Positions 1 through 11,916 of a stretch of 64,000 nt of DNA are shown here, piece after piece. The stretch is from the NCBI GenBank assembly GCA_036429605.1, contig JAVFKD010000015.1:3867421-3931420 (forward strand), written 5' to 3'. Made by a program: the position numbers and the translations under genes. The notes under the pieces were generated by a model. The model was not told the DNA's origin. It did no database searches and saw nothing but the letters and a program-made list of their open reading frames with translations. Every line of letters starts with the position of its first letter. Within the stretch, counting starts at the first letter, position 1. Source of the DNA: Cladobotryum mycophilum (Eukaryota; Ascomycota; Sordariomycetes; Hypocreales; Hypocreaceae).

Positions 1-149
1 AAACCAACCTTGTTCCAGATTGAAGGAAAGAAATGCCTGAATCGGACGCAAAAAAAACCCACTATGCAATGCCATACGCATAATATTTTAGCTTCATGTT
101 CCTCTATTTAGTGATCTTCCATTTATCTCCTATGGAATTGATGAATGAT

Positions 150-1145
150 CTAAGCATAAGATACCGTGTTTACAAGAGTCCCGATGTTCTCGATTTCTAT
201 CTCAACCCTGTCACCGGGACGAAGCCACTGCGGTGGGCTCATCATGAACCCGGGTCCTCCTGGAGTTCCGGTGAGAATCACATCTCCAGCAGAGAGAGTT
301 GATCCCTGACTACAGAACTGAATTATGCTCGGAATCTTGAAAATCATGTGGGAAGTATTCGAATCCTGCCGCAAGGTTCCATTGACCCAGGTGCGCAGAC
401 GGAGATTGTGAGGATCAGATAGATACTGGACAGTCTGTCAGTAGGTCTAGATCAGATGGAAGCTCAAGTAATTCACTCACATGCGCTGCTACTATGCATG
501 GTCCGATTGGACAGAAGGAATCAAACGCCTTGGAGAAAGAAACCTGGGGAGGGGGTGGGTGCCCACGAGGTCAGGGTCCTGTTGCCATTTCCTTGCCGAC
601 ACATCATTGCCCACAGTGTACCCAACAATGTAATCCCAAGCATCCTCTTTAGCGACATTTTTAGCATCTTTTCCGATAATGACCACGAACTCGCCCTCGT
701 AATCTGCCTGATCGTCTTGTGCTATCTGGGGAATCTCGATGCTGTCTCCAGGACCCACGATGGAGTTTGGAAATTTTGGGAACATGACCGGAAATCTTGC
801 TGGCTTGAAGCCGAGCTCGTTCACTTCAAATATTAGCTAGATATCATCATATAGAAGTGGCTACTTACGGTGTGTGCTATAATTTCCACCAATACATCGT
901 ACTGCAGAAATGGCATTTCGTGCCAATGGTGCCAGAAGCCGCCGGACTGTGAGATGATGGTTTGTTACGGTGCATGATGGATCTAATGGATCTCCATGGA
1001 TTCTTTTCGCCTTTATTGGTTGTGAATTACTGGAGCGGCCCAGGTCGAAGTCTTTTTCTGTGAAAATAGGTTCGCCGTAATGAATAACTCCATCCTCTTC
1101 AGCTTCGAAGCGAATGAGACGAACCCAAGGTACTGGAACGGGCAT
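150..1145 (-). CDS. Fumarylacetoacetate hydrolase (FAH) fold family protein, with one frameshift
   Basis: Three exons on the minus strand: 1145-869, 823-481 and 425-150, about 298 residues, normal for this family. Typical FAH-fold signatures are visible: VRCIGGNY near the end of exon 1, DYEGEFVVIIGK and GYTVGNDVSARKWQ in exon 2, and LSAGDVILTGTPGG in exon 3. Family members hydrolyse or decarboxylate acylpyruvate-type substrates with a divalent metal; the substrate here is unknown. Start chosen at the ATG at 1145 because no ATG lies further upstream in frame. Both introns have GT-AG ends. Within exon 2 the frame changes once at the G runs 546-559 (C runs on the coding strand). One extra base there makes the CDS 299 codons including the stop and restores the family motif F-S-K-x-F-D. 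It is transcribed divergently from the P450 at 1691. Confidence 0.85.
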
Positions 1146-1690
1146 TTTGTGTATGTCTGAGTTGTAAAGAACCAAGTACGGGATCATTAATTAGCTTGTA
1201 GAGTGACCAAGATGGAACGGTTTATGAGACAGGTGATATCTATTTGTTCTACAAAGGCAAGTCGCGACTGTGTCTTGTCGACTCAATCCTTTACCGAACG
1301 CAACAGCCGAAGACGCCATTACGAGCACACCAATATTACAACCCCTCATATATTATTGTGACATTGTGGAAACAGCAATCTTTACTTTACTAGCACTCTA
1401 CTCGTTATCATCATTCCCGCAAGCTTCTTTGTTCAGTTCTGTCGGCCCAAGCCGCATAGTGACGGACAGTTTCGGACCAAAATGGATTCTCAGATGTCAG
1501 ATGATTTGGAGTGAGTAGGGATGTTGCTCTCATCAGCTTACTAAAACAAGCGCAGGGGATAAAGAATGAGAAGAAATAACGGAAGATTATTAAGAAACCC
1601 TTTGAGATGGGAGTCTTTATAATCCCTTCTGTTTCTATAAGCCGATACAGCAGTTGTTGATCCTATCCTGCATCTCAATGAAGATTCACA
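1146..1690. promoter_or_regulatory. Divergent intergenic region between FAH-fold gene and P450
   Basis: About 545 bases separate two divergently read start codons, so the promoters of both genes probably lie here. A TATAAT-like stretch lies around 1618-1623, some 70 bases before the P450 start. No gene is supported inside. Confidence 0.4.
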
Positions 1691-3390
1691 ATGTCAATGA
1701 TGGATCATCTTCCACTACTAGTAGCCGTCGTGGCTGGTGCACTAGTGATCATTTCAGTCTCGGTGAGTGCCTACTATTTTTTTTGGGGCGAGACTGATGC
1801 AACCCAGCGCTAACACTATGGTAGACCTTTTATAATGATCCACTGAAGAATGTCCCAGGACCCCTGATTGCAAGACTATCTCGCCTGTGGCTCATCTCGA
1901 TCGATTTATCTGGGAGGCGATCCAAAACGATCCATGCACTGCATCAAAAATATGGCAGTGTGGTACGTATTGGCCCAAGAGAGGTTTCCTTTCGCAGTGG
2001 AAAGGCCATGAAAGACCTGTACGGTGCCGATAACAAATTCGTCAAGGCTCCGGTGTACGAAGCATTTGGTCGAGAGAGTTCCTTTACGATCCGCGATAAG
2101 AAAGCTCATCGTTTACGGCAAAAGCGCATTGCACATGTCTTTTCGCCAGCATCTATTTCGGCTGTTGAACCCCTGATACATGAACAGGTAGAGAAGTTAT
2201 TACTTGTGCTCAATAAACGCGTTGGACAGACTGTCGACATGATGGAATGGTTCCGCATTTTTGCACTTGATGTCGTTGGTGTGTTGACTCCTTGAACAAA
2301 TTCCGGGTTATTCACAATGGCTAACACACCACCCAAACAGGGTCTGTTTTCTTGGGGCAAAGCTTTGGCGGGCTTGACAAGGAAGAGGCGCCAAGGATCT
2401 TGCATGATCTGGACGACGTATTCCCATCTCTTTGGGTACAATGGCAATTTTCACCAATTCATCGTCTACTACGCGCAATTCCTTATCAACCGCTAAATCG
2501 GTTTCTCAATATCGCGTCAGACTTCTACGACGTAAGTAGTTCTTTATCTGTATCAGAAATCAGTCAACTAATTTATTACTGGTAGAAATATGGCTCTGAA
2601 GCATTCTTGCAGTATGTATCGCGTCATGGCCGCTCTGGCAACCGTACCGATCTCCTGACCAAGCTTATTGCTGGAACCACAGCCTACGAGCCACTGGAAG
2701 ACGATCAGATTATTAATGAAATGACAAATCTCATTTTTGCAGGAACGGATACAACCAGCAACACACTCACTTATATGTTTTATGAATTGGCAAGGTTACC
2801 AGAGTGGCAAACCAGGTTGCAAAAGGAGTTGGACAGTGTTCCATTCGAAGGCGTACCGAAATACAGCGAAGTGATGAAGTTACCTATTCTAGATGCTATG
2901 ATTCATGAAATATTGAGGCTTTACCCAGCTGCCCCTGCAAGTTTGCAGCGCATAACCCTGGGGCACGGAGGTGCAGTGGTAGACGGCGTGGCCATCCCTC
3001 AACATGTAAGTCTTCCCGTGACCAATTTTATCTCCATCGCTTACACCAAGCCGCCAGGGAATCGCATCATGTCAGTCATACAGTACTCAGAGAGATCCTG
3101 CTGTGTATCCAAACCCTGATAGTTTTGATCCGGGACGCTGGCTGAGCGCCTCTGAGGCTCATCTGAACACAATGCACGAATACATTCTAGTATGGGGCAA
3201 GGGCCAGCGCTCATGTCTCGGTAAGCCCATGGCATATATGGAGTTGAAAGTAGGAGTCGCCGCCATAATGAAAAAGTTTGCGGTGGAGATTGGAGGTCTT
3301 ACGGTAGATGATGATATGGAAATGATTGATCATTTCGCATCGGCTCCGAAAGGCAAGAGATGCATTTTGCGGCTGCAGGCAAGACAGTGA
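1691..3390 (+). CDS. Cytochrome P450 monooxygenase (microsomal)
   Basis: Five exons: 1691-1762, 1825-2278, 2341-2531, 2586-3005 and 3058-3390, totalling 489 residues. Residues 6-24 form a hydrophobic N-terminal anchor, followed by the proline-rich hinge VPGP. The I-helix motif AGTDTT lies near residue 291, the ExxR motif (EILR) near 347, and the heme loop WGKGQRSCLG has its ligand cysteine near 431. The usual Phe at the first position of the heme motif is Trp. All four introns are 52-62 nt with GT-AG ends and conserve frame. Fungal P450s of this type oxidise secondary metabolites or xenobiotics at the ER; no substrate can be deduced. It is intact, unlike several neighbours, and shares a promoter gap with the FAH-fold gene. 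Confidence 0.93.
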
Positions 3391-3637
3391 GAGATATGGG
3401 GCTAATAAGTATGAAAGAAAACGATATTTGCCATTCAGTAGACGGTTTACCGTTTTGCTGCAGTCTTTGTAGAAAAAGACAGTACTACGAAAATAATCCA
3501 CCAGCACTCCGACATGCCTTTAGAAAGACCTATAAACTGTTCATTGTGTTAACACAATGAGCAAATATATAAAAATGATGAAATCAAGTATAGCGATTTA
3601 GTAAATTATACTTGAAATAGTCACAAATGAAATACAT

Positions 3638-6292
3638 TTATAAGGTCTGATTCCAGATAAAGTTCAGCTCGTCATCAAAAACCCCAAAAGTTTGCGTGAA
3701 CCCCGCGCCGAAAGGGGCAATCGAAGCATCAAATGGATGCGCAAGCCACTCCTGATTCATTCCATAATCATTCACCACATCCATGGCAGCCATGTCATTG
3801 ACTGCGCCGTCTATTGTCTGTGTCGTGGAAGAAAAGTGTTCTCCATCTGGTACACCAGATCCTGCCGGCCGTGAAACTCTGTTTATACTGACGAATCTTG
3901 CCCTGAAGTCCTCCGTGTACATTTCGAGGAGAGACGCAAAGATTCCAGCAAGATGTAAGTCATCGACAATATGCAAACGCATGGCCTTTGCACCCTGATC
4001 AATCAGTCCGAGGGACGCGTTTAGTTCTTCTATCGGAACACCAAGAGCAAGAGCCTTCATATGCTCTTCGTTAGTAATCTTGAACTGTCATCATCATTCA
4101 ACTCGCCAATGCTAACCTTTAAAAGAAAAATGCATGCTGAAATAACCCTCACATAGATACGGACAGGTAAGAATCTCAGCCTCCCAGTTTCCGCAAATCC
4201 TACGATGAGACGCAACACTTCCTTCGCTGCGTCAACGAGCTCTTGGATGAAGGTGAAGTCTTCATTATAAAAGTCAAAGATCGACGGGAAAATACTTTCT
4301 AGGGCGTCGCTGGAGGATTGATGACTCATTTTACGCTCTGCGGCTGCTTGCACTGCTAGTGAGTAGAGATATATCTTGGTATATAAAAAGTCAATAGCAA
4401 TGAATTCTCGCATGGGCCCACCATCTGCGAAACGTGAGTTAGCTCCTCGGGTCTGTGATATCCTGTTTCTAGTAGGTGAGGGTACCTTTCATCTGAGAAT
4501 AATTGGACCACCAGCTTTCTAGCATGGGCTTGAAATGTTCTAGAATTCTTCGATACCCTCCCCCTGATACCATGTCTCTGGTGGTAGTTTTGGATGCGAA
4601 AAGTAAGTCATGGGACGCCCGGGTTAATCGTGTCAAGTCGACACAAAGTGACATGTAATCGAGTAAGTGGTCGCTGAGTTTTGAATCGGACGACTTCCTG
4701 ATCGCATTTGGTGAAATGTTAATCAGATTGTGTGGTATTAATGAGGAGAATCCAATCCGGAAAGCCAGCTGATTGATGTAGATGTAGAGAACTATTCTTA
4801 ATCGTTGTTTTCTTTGTGCGGTAAAGGTATGGGTTGCATCCTTGCCAGCATCGATAGCAGAGTCCTTGTCTTCATTAAACAGTTCCAGTTCTTGACCAAG
4901 ACTCGCTGCTGACTGAATTAATGACCTTGAAGGGGTTAGCGGTCGATGACAATAAACGGAATACAAGCATACCAAGACATCCGATCAGATCGTCTCATCG
5001 GCTCTACGACACCCTCTAGCCATCGGTGAATTGCTGAACTCGAATTAAAAATGGGGCTGTGATAATGGTAGAAGGATATCATCTTACTATCGGATTGGCC
5101 CTTTTCATCATCTTTTAGAGCATCATCTTCGGAGTCCCAAGCTTCGATATCAGGTGGAAGATGCAAAGAGCGAGCGTGCCACTCAGCCATTAAGAGAAGA
5201 CCCTCAACAGTCCCCAGCGATCGTGCGGAGCTCACGACGCTCTTCTCCTGGCCCCAAATAACACGCTGTAATAATGACTGGCAGAAACGCCATAAGCGAT
5301 TATGGAGAAAATAGCTGCGAGATAGCCAGCCATCGCCATGCAGAAGGTGGTAGCGACTTGACAATGTGAGAATTGCGGTACACAGGACAGGTTCATGGTC
5401 AACCAGATTGCGAAAATTAGCAGGGTTTCCATACCAGTCACTGATTATTGGGGTTAGAGGACTCATGTTCTTGAAGAATCTAGAAGCAAGTGTGTTAAAA
5501 ATGCGAAAGAATTAATGAGAAAATGAAGATGACGCAGCAAATCACATACAGTTGAACAAATGTGGCGGCTTCTTGTGCTGTCAACCATCGTTTCTTGACA
5601 AACTTCAATCTGCCAAAGATTTGAATAACGTCTTCGGAAGGTCGATACATATTTTCTGCTGGATAAGCCCATTCCCAACCTTTGGAGTGACGGGCAGAAT
5701 TGAAGCTGGGCGTTTGCACAGAGCCATCAAAGTCAACGTTGAGTGACCCAGCATCGTTCACAATTGGCCGAGAAGAAGAATCACTTGCATGGTAAACTTC
5801 CGCCGCTTCAAACAAGAGGTTCAACGCCTCGGATTGGTTCGTCACGACAGTTCGTGTAACACGATCTGTCAAGCCGCCAACTGGCGATTCTTGTTGCTGT
5901 CGTTGCCCGAGTTCACCGCTGGGGCCTGCTGGTACCTGACCTACCGAGACATCACGGCGGGCATCCGGGCGCTCTAGCTGGCTCCATAGCGGGGAACCAC
6001 TGGGTCCAGTGTCAACACGAGATGAATGAGTGCTGCTACTATCATGAGATGATCGGCTAGGGCCATGTTGCTGCTGCTGAGATGCATCTCGAGACGGCTG
6101 CTTCCGGGATCTCTCGGCTGTGAAGACACATTCTTTGCGCTCCCGCTTACAGCGTAGGCAGCTGGGATCGGTTCCCTGTGTCGGGTCGAGAATAAGGCAT
6201 CGTGCCTTTCGTTGGCGGCACCGGATACAGGCTTGATATGCCCTCTTAGGGATCTTTACCGTAGCGGCATCGGACGGCACCAGCTGCTCCAT
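3638..6292 (-). CDS. Zn(II)2Cys6 transcription factor
   Basis: Five exons on the minus strand: 6292-5550, 5479-4973, 4925-4486, 4424-4117 and 4054-3638, giving 804 residues. The binuclear zinc cluster has cysteines 22, 25, 32, 45, 48 and 55, with basic residues between them, followed by a long Ser/Gln-rich linker. The middle part (SDWYGNPANF, HEPVLCTAILTLSSRYH) resembles the fungal transcription-factor middle homology region. The last intron (4055-4116) carries a perfect TACTAAC branch point, and its removal gives the usual F-L-L-K-A-L-A-L-G join. Start is the ATG at 6292; no in-frame ATG exists upstream of it. It probably regulates nearby catabolic or secondary-metabolism genes. It lies 12 kb from the swainsonine cluster, so a role there is only speculative. 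Confidence 0.93.
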
Positions 6293-6690
6293 TGAAGGAT
6301 CAAAAGTATAAAATGTGAGTATGAGAGACGGATAGCGTGGGATGGCGGCGACGATGGTAGATTTAATGTCAGGAAAAGCCCGGATCAATGCGGTAAACTA
6401 CGGCAGCAGAAGCCGTTTGAGCAACCTAACCCACAAGTAAGACCTCCTTGATTCCACACATACCAACTTACTCCCCACGCTACCTTTGGAATCGCAGCGC
6501 TGAGACTTTGTCCCACGTTCAAAATGTTCAAAACGTTCAAAATGGGAGGCTGTTGTGCGGTCACGTCCACGAATATGGTCCTCAGTAATTTCCTTCCCAG
6601 TATAGCGGCATTTTCTTTCTTCTATATTAACAGTCATTAATCATTCCATGTGTTCCCCCAACAGCCCATGCAGTCTCAATCCTCCACATC

Positions 6691-7520
6691 TCAAGATTGC
6701 AAGAATTCGAGCAAATCCTTGTTCACCTCATCAATAAAAATATTGGACAATGCATGCGGGTCACCTAGATACACCTACAAGGTGCCGTTTGGCAGCAACT
6801 TGATAGCTTGCTCAGCGGCCGCTTTAATAGGAACCACCTGATCATCATCACCATGTAGTAGCAACACAGGAATGTCCATTTTGTTCAAATCCTCTCGCTG
6901 ATCTGTCTCGGAAAACGCCTTTATGCAGTCATAGGCATTCTTGAAGCCGGCCTGCATGCCCTGCTGCCACCAACTGTCGATGAGACCCTGGCTGACGATG
7001 GCTCCAGGACGGTTGAAGCCGAAAAATGGTCCCGTGGGCACATCACGGAAGAATTTTGAACGATCCTGCTCTATAGCCTTCAGAACCCGTCAAAAACAGA
7101 TACGGGCAAGCCCTTGGGGTTGAAGTCTGTCTGCACCATGAGAGGTGGAACGGCGCCCACCAGAACTGCTTTTTTAACTCTGCTGGTGCCATGCCGGCCA
7201 ATGAAACGCGCGACCTCGCCACCTCCAGTCGAATGGCCAACCATCATGACTTCTTTCAAGTCGAGATGCTCAAACAACTGCAGTAGATCATCTGCATAGG
7301 TATCCATGTCGTTTCCATCCCAGGGTTGGCTGGAGCGCCCGTGTCCACGCCGATCATGAGCGATGACTCGGCACCCGTGATTGGCTAAAAAGAACATCTG
7401 GTTTTCCCAATTGTCTGAATTCAGAGGCCATCCATGCGAGAACGTGACTACTGGACCAGACTTATTACCCCTGTCTTTGTAGTGTATCTCATTGCCATCT
7501 TTGAGTTTGAGCACAGGCAT
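6691..7520 (-). pseudogene. Broken alpha/beta hydrolase of the non-heme chloroperoxidase type
   Basis: The minus-strand reading starts at the ATG at 7520 with family-typical motifs: FSHGWPLNSDNW (oxyanion region), RRGHGRSS, and the nucleophile elbow VGHSTGGGEVARF. Two lesions interrupt it. One base is missing near 7083-7086, after which the reading resumes in another frame (FFRDVPTGPFFGFNR, then HGDDDQVVP with the catalytic Asp). An in-frame TAG at 6775-6777 then cuts off the last segment, which still holds the expected GDPHAL catalytic-His region and ends at the stop at 6691-6693. Full length would be about 276 codons, as usual for this family. A CAG to TAG change would fit a C-to-T transition, but the ancestral codon is not known. 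Either a pseudogene, or sequencing errors in a live gene. Confidence 0.8.
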
Positions 7521-8444
7521 CCTAAAATGAAAAGTATGTAGAGAAAAAGAGGGAAGTTCGTTGACAATTGGTCTGCCGGTTCCTATCTTCAGTAAAGTTG
7601 TTGGAGGTCATCGTTTAAATACTTGATAGCTACAGTAGAGAGGCCATTTCGGCTAGTGTAACTTATCTCGGGCATAGAATGCGTTCGCATCACAGTGAAC
7701 TATTGCTTTCACTCCCCATATATGATCGCAGATTGACGTCGTTTCCCTGCAAACCCAACTACCGAATGCTACCCCTCCCCTCGGTACAACCGGATGTCGG
7801 AATCAACATTTTCTCTACCTATCTAAAAGTTGACCCGTACGAGTTCTGTCTGCATACTCAACATTTATTAGGTATGGACCAGAGTAACGATGAATCTGTG
7901 GACTCTAAAGCCCTGCAATCACTAAACTTGATCTAGTTGGGTCTCCTCCACGCATCAGAGCCTGGGGGAGTGAATGTGATGGGGGAAGCATTTAGGAGGG
8001 GTAAATTTGTCATGATTCCAAATGGATTCGTTCAAAAGTTCCCCGATATGCGGTATACCGGAGACTGTGGGGTGGTAATCCGTTGCATCTCCCACATCAA
8101 CTTTCTCACCGAACCTGAACACGTGTAGCAGCATGCTACATTGACCAATACCCTCATTCCACCCTGCACCACATACTATCGAAGATATGATATTCTAGTG
8201 AAAGGATAGTGTTAATTAAGATCCAGTCGTCCAATTATGGGAGAATGAGCTGATGCCCCCCTCCAGTTCAGGTGAGTCGGAAAATCAATGTTTGGAGTAA
8301 GAGAGACAGCGAGGGAAAATGCTATGTGTACTAATACGTATGAGGTTTCATGCTATATAAATGGCATCTTCTCTATTCTATTCCATTATGTTCTAGTTTA
8401 ATCGAACCTATTCTATTCTAAATCTAAATATATCCCGTGATCTC
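7521..8444. other. Intergenic, no supported gene
   Basis: About 0.9 kb between the broken hydrolase and the 3' end of the secreted hydrolase. Short open frames exist, but they have no recognisable domain and no splice partners. Confidence 0.5.
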
Positions 8445-9575
8445 TCACAGGTTCTTCTCAATAAATTGCTGAATCTGTTGGAAGGCCTGTGTACTTGAAT
8501 GATGAAACATGAAATCATGTCCCGTGTTGGGAATCGGATAAGTCTCATACAGACTTGCATCAGGCACCAGAGCCTTGGATGCAGCCAACTGATCAGCACA
8601 GTCACCGTTCTTAGCATTGCAAAAATAATCGTCGAGTTCCCCGCTAATAGCAAACACCTTGCCCTTGAAGCCGCTGGCAGGCTGCAGACCCTCTCCGATG
8701 CTGCCGCCTTCGCCGCATGTCATGATATCCTGCGTCGCGAAGCTAATCGGTGGGATAGACGGATCAAAATCTCCAGCAAAGAACGTCTCCTCATGGCCAG
8801 TAAAGTTGCTTGAAGTCACGTATCCCAAAGGTAAATCCCGAAAGCGGTCGAAGAGAAGCGCGGCAGGCTGCAATTGAACCTGGAGCAGAGGATTTGGCAG
8901 AGGAAGCTTCACAGACCAGCCGGTGAGAATCAAGGCGTCAGCAAAATCAGGGGTGAACCGTGCTGCGGCAACGCCAGTGATGGAACCAAAAGAGTGCCCT
9001 CCGAAAATGACCTTCCGGAATGCGGTTCCTAAGGGGTTGTTGGCGGTGCGGAGTGCGCTGGTGACACCGCTAATGACAGCGGCTTGCAAGGGGATCTGTG
9101 CAACGGTGTTGGGGTCTGGGTGCGTGGAGTTGCCGTGGCCAGGAAGATCAATGGCCAAGCTGGCATATCCTTGAGATGCAAAGAACCGCTGGTACGAGTA
9201 TCCTGCATTCTGAAGCTGTGGTTGGTAAAGTGCATCCCAGATTGCCTTGTTGCAAGTGTTACCATGCACCAAAACTTGAATGGTATCCAGGTCGGTCGCT
9301 CCAGCAGGGCCACAATACTGCGCACTGATGGAAAGTGATGCCGTTGTCGAGACTTGTCCGACGATGCCAACGCTTCCAGTGTTTAAAGCCTGGTCAATAA
9401 AGGCAACAATTGAGGTCGCATTGTTTGGATCAAAGTCATTGCCATAGTCTTCGTTATTTGCTGTGGCTGTGACTGGAAATTCAACCATATGACAGTCAAT
9501 GTTGGCCGCCGTCGTTGCTGCTTTCGCTGTAGAGACAGCCGCAAGAACGGCCAATAAAAGAGATGGGGTTGGCAT
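8445..9575 (-). CDS. Secreted alpha/beta hydrolase
   Basis: A single-exon gene of 376 residues. The ATG at 9575 opens a clear signal peptide: a hydrophobic stretch LLLAVLAAVS, then A-K-A as a likely cleavage site. Alpha/beta hydrolase features follow in order: VLVHGNTCN (oxyanion strand-turn), DLPGHGNS, the nucleophile elbow GGHSFGS, an acidic candidate in AISGELDDYF, and the catalytic His in NTGHDFMFHH. Cysteines are spread through the mature part, as expected of an exported protein. Substrate unknown; an esterase or lipase-like activity is possible. Frame intact. Confidence 0.9.
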   Translation of the reverse strand: MPTPSLLLAVLAAVSTAKAATTAANIDCHMVEFPVTATANNEDYGNDFDPNNATSIVAFIDQALNTGSVGIVGQVSTTASLSISAQYCGPAGATDLDTIQVLVHGNTCNKAIWDALYQPQLQNAGYSYQRFFASQGYASLAIDLPGHGNSTHPDPNTVAQIPLQAAVISGVTSALRTANNPLGTAFRKVIFGGHSFGSITGVAAARFTPDFADALILTGWSVKLPLPNPLLQVQLQPAALLFDRFRDLPLGYVTSSNFTGHEETFFAGDFDPSIPPISFATQDIMTCGEGGSIGEGLQPASGFKGKVFAISGELDDYFCNAKNGDCADQLAASKALVPDASLYETYPIPNTGHDFMFHHSSTQAFQQIQQFIEKNL

Positions 9576-10884
9576 TTCGATATGTGTGGTTCTTGTTCCG
9601 CCAGTTAATATTGTTATTGTAATGTCAACGAACTGACTGAAGGTTGTCACCTAATTTATATAAACACATGAGTCCGGAGTTTTCTCAAATTCTTTTCTCC
9701 TCCCAGTCGATCAGAAGCATCACGGGCCGCGCTGTGGAGGTTCAGCCATGGAGATTACGCACCGCTGAATCTCCCTCCTTGCTACCTTATTTTAGACGTC
9801 AGCGGGCTCCCTTTTTTTAGCGTCCTCCTATTGAAGCTACGGACGACGTTTTCTCCCCCTTGGAGGAAGCCTAGGATTTCTCAATGCATTGATTCGGCGA
9901 CGAAACCACCGTCTGACATGAGGTCGCAGCCTGAACGCGACAACCCTTGAAGACGTTTCCACAGCGGTGTTAGTTTCCCCACCGGAAGCATCCTAAGACG
10001 ACGGCAAAGACGACGGCAGACAAGATGGTGCAGAAGACGGCGCTGTGTGCTAGAGCAACGAGTCAGCGTGGCCGGGCCGTGTCAACTTTGAGACGTTAAG
10101 AATAAGCATGATAAAGATGGATATTGAAGTTCAAGTAGGAACTGTTCTCCCACAACATAGTTTCTCTTAGTGGCTGGCATTGAGGCCCAAGAAGCAGGGT
10201 GGGTAATTACGCAAGGTACCGATCTCACACACCCTGAATTATTACTTCTGAATTATATTAGATGCATTGAACCCAAAAGTCCGCAGCTAAAACTCTTACG
10301 TTGTGCTGGACGAATGATAGCTTAATTATTATGGTATCCTCAGTGTTACTAAACGCAAAATGGTCAGTCAATAGTCGTAGCTGTAAGTTAAAAGCGTTCA
10401 TGTCTTTCAACGGTCCCTTTTGAGAGACTTATGGGAGCAAAGCTGGACGGAAATTTCGCTTTCTCACATCTACAGTTTGACAAAATAAGCACCAGGGAGC
10501 CATGCTCTTTGCGCTCAAGACAAGGATGGCTTGAACTGCTGAGTAAAAACTACCAATGTTCTAGAACACGGAAACTAGTTCCGCTACGATCAAATTGATT
10601 ACATTCGGAACAGATCACCCATAGCTTAGTTCTTTAATAGCAGGAGATATGGTAGCAGTAAGCCTGTCAGCCGACCCCTGGATATGACTAGATAACATGA
10701 ATACTGGTCTCTAACACAAGCTTGCTGTGAGATGAGGATGAATGCATATTCCCAAGTCTGACCATCCATTGAAAAAACGATCCCTACACCCTTACCGACA
10801 TCTTAGATGGCCCTACTTTTATCCATTTCACAGCTTTTTTAAATACAATATTTTGCGCATTGACACTCAATGAGTCAAGGTTGT
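9576..10884. other. Intergenic region, nothing recognised
   Basis: 1.3 kb upstream of the secreted hydrolase and downstream of the UbiA gene, holding the hydrolase promoter. No gene, tRNA or repeat can be supported. Confidence 0.5.
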
Positions 10885-11916
10885 TTAGTTGTGCCCTTGT
10901 TTGCGCAGATGCAATACATACTCTCCTGAAAATCCAGCCATGAATCCAAACCCCACAGTCCAGAACTGTCGGCGGAACCAGTTTCCGCAACTCTCAGGTT
11001 GCTTCAGGTCCACATCGTAAATAAAGTAGCCCATAGCCGCAGCGACTCCAGCCACCGTACCGGTGAAGTATATCCGACTGAAACCAGCCCACAATCCACA
11101 TAGCACAAGCATCACAACCTGAGCTATTGCTAACACGGTTGCGAGTGTCTTGGTGCTGTTTCTGAAGAGCAAGGCCATGCCCTTCACACCAGCCTTTTCA
11201 TCATCATCAATATCTTGGTGTGCGTATATAGTATCATATGTAATGGTCCACAGAACATTTGCAGTAAATAGTGCCAAATTTGCAGTTATTTGTTCTCCAA
11301 AAGGATCTGCATTTAAGGCGGCAACCGAAAATAGCACAGCCCACGCAAATGGGAAGCCCAGAACCACTTGGGGGTAATATGTTATTCGCTTCATGAAAGC
11401 GTAGATAAAGAAAAGCACCACAGCACCTAGCGCATGTAAAGCACATCGTACTGGAAAGACTACTAGGATTAGACAGCCCAGTATGAGTTGTGCCAGTGTG
11501 AAAATATGAGCCTGTATGGTGGAGACGGCACCGCGAGCAACCGGCCGATGGCGACAACGTCTCACACGTCGGTCAAAATCTTGATCAATATTATCATTCC
11601 AGGTACATGAGGCTCCACGCAGAAGAATATTGAATGGTAGTAAACCTGCAGCCATGTAGATCAAAGTGAGAGGTCCAGGTGTAATCGGTGCTATGCAAGC
11701 GGCATACATGAGCCCTATTAAATAGGGGAAGTAGAAGGCATAGAGTCCTCCAGGGCGGTCGATGCGCATGAGCTGGCCGTAAGGGATCCACGAAGACGGA
11801 AGCTTGGATAAAACCCCGGTCTTGGGGTCTGAGTACGGGGGAAGGTTAAGGAAGAAGTCATCCGTGGGATCTCGATGTCGAGCATCTTTTTGGCCTGCAG
11901 ACGGGATATGTGACAT
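10885..11916 (-). CDS. UbiA-family prenyltransferase, meroterpenoid/COQ2-like
   Basis: Single exon, 343 residues, starting at the ATG at 11916; the frame extends further upstream but with no ATG. Both aspartate-rich motifs of UbiA enzymes are present: NDNIDQDFDRRV near residue 110 and YDTIYAHQDIDDD near 225. They bind Mg2+ and the prenyl diphosphate. Several hydrophobic helices (FYFPYLIGLMYAA, LVVFPVRCALHALGAVVLFF and others) make it a polytopic membrane protein. The motif context (CTWNDNIDQD, CRHRPVARGA) is common to fungal meroterpenoid aromatic prenyltransferases as well as to 4-hydroxybenzoate polyprenyltransferase. A P450 starts 0.7 kb away in the divergent direction, which favours a secondary-metabolite role, but no polyketide synthase or terpene cyclase is visible nearby. 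Confidence 0.9.
   Translation of the reverse strand: MSHIPSAGQKDARHRDPTDDFFLNLPPYSDPKTGVLSKLPSSWIPYGQLMRIDRPGGLYAFYFPYLIGLMYAACIAPITPGPLTLIYMAAGLLPFNILLRGASCTWNDNIDQDFDRRVRRCRHRPVARGAVSTIQAHIFTLAQLILGCLILVVFPVRCALHALGAVVLFFIYAFMKRITYYPQVVLGFPFAWAVLFSVAALNADPFGEQITANLALFTANVLWTITYDTIYAHQDIDDDEKAGVKGMALLFRNSTKTLATVLAIAQVVMLVLCGLWAGFSRIYFTGTVAGVAAAMGYFIYDVDLKQPESCGNWFRRQFWTVGFGFMAGFSGEYVLHLRKQGHN

Noticed and set aside
530..585. A 23-nt GT-AG stretch in the FAH-fold gene as an intron explaining the frame change
   Set aside because: Far below known minimal fungal intron length; a one-base indel in the G runs explains it better and keeps the motif spacing.
3638..6292. Zn2Cys6 factor as the swainsonine cluster regulator
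   Set aside because: It is 12 kb away, with six other genes between, and SWN clusters are not known to need a dedicated regulator.
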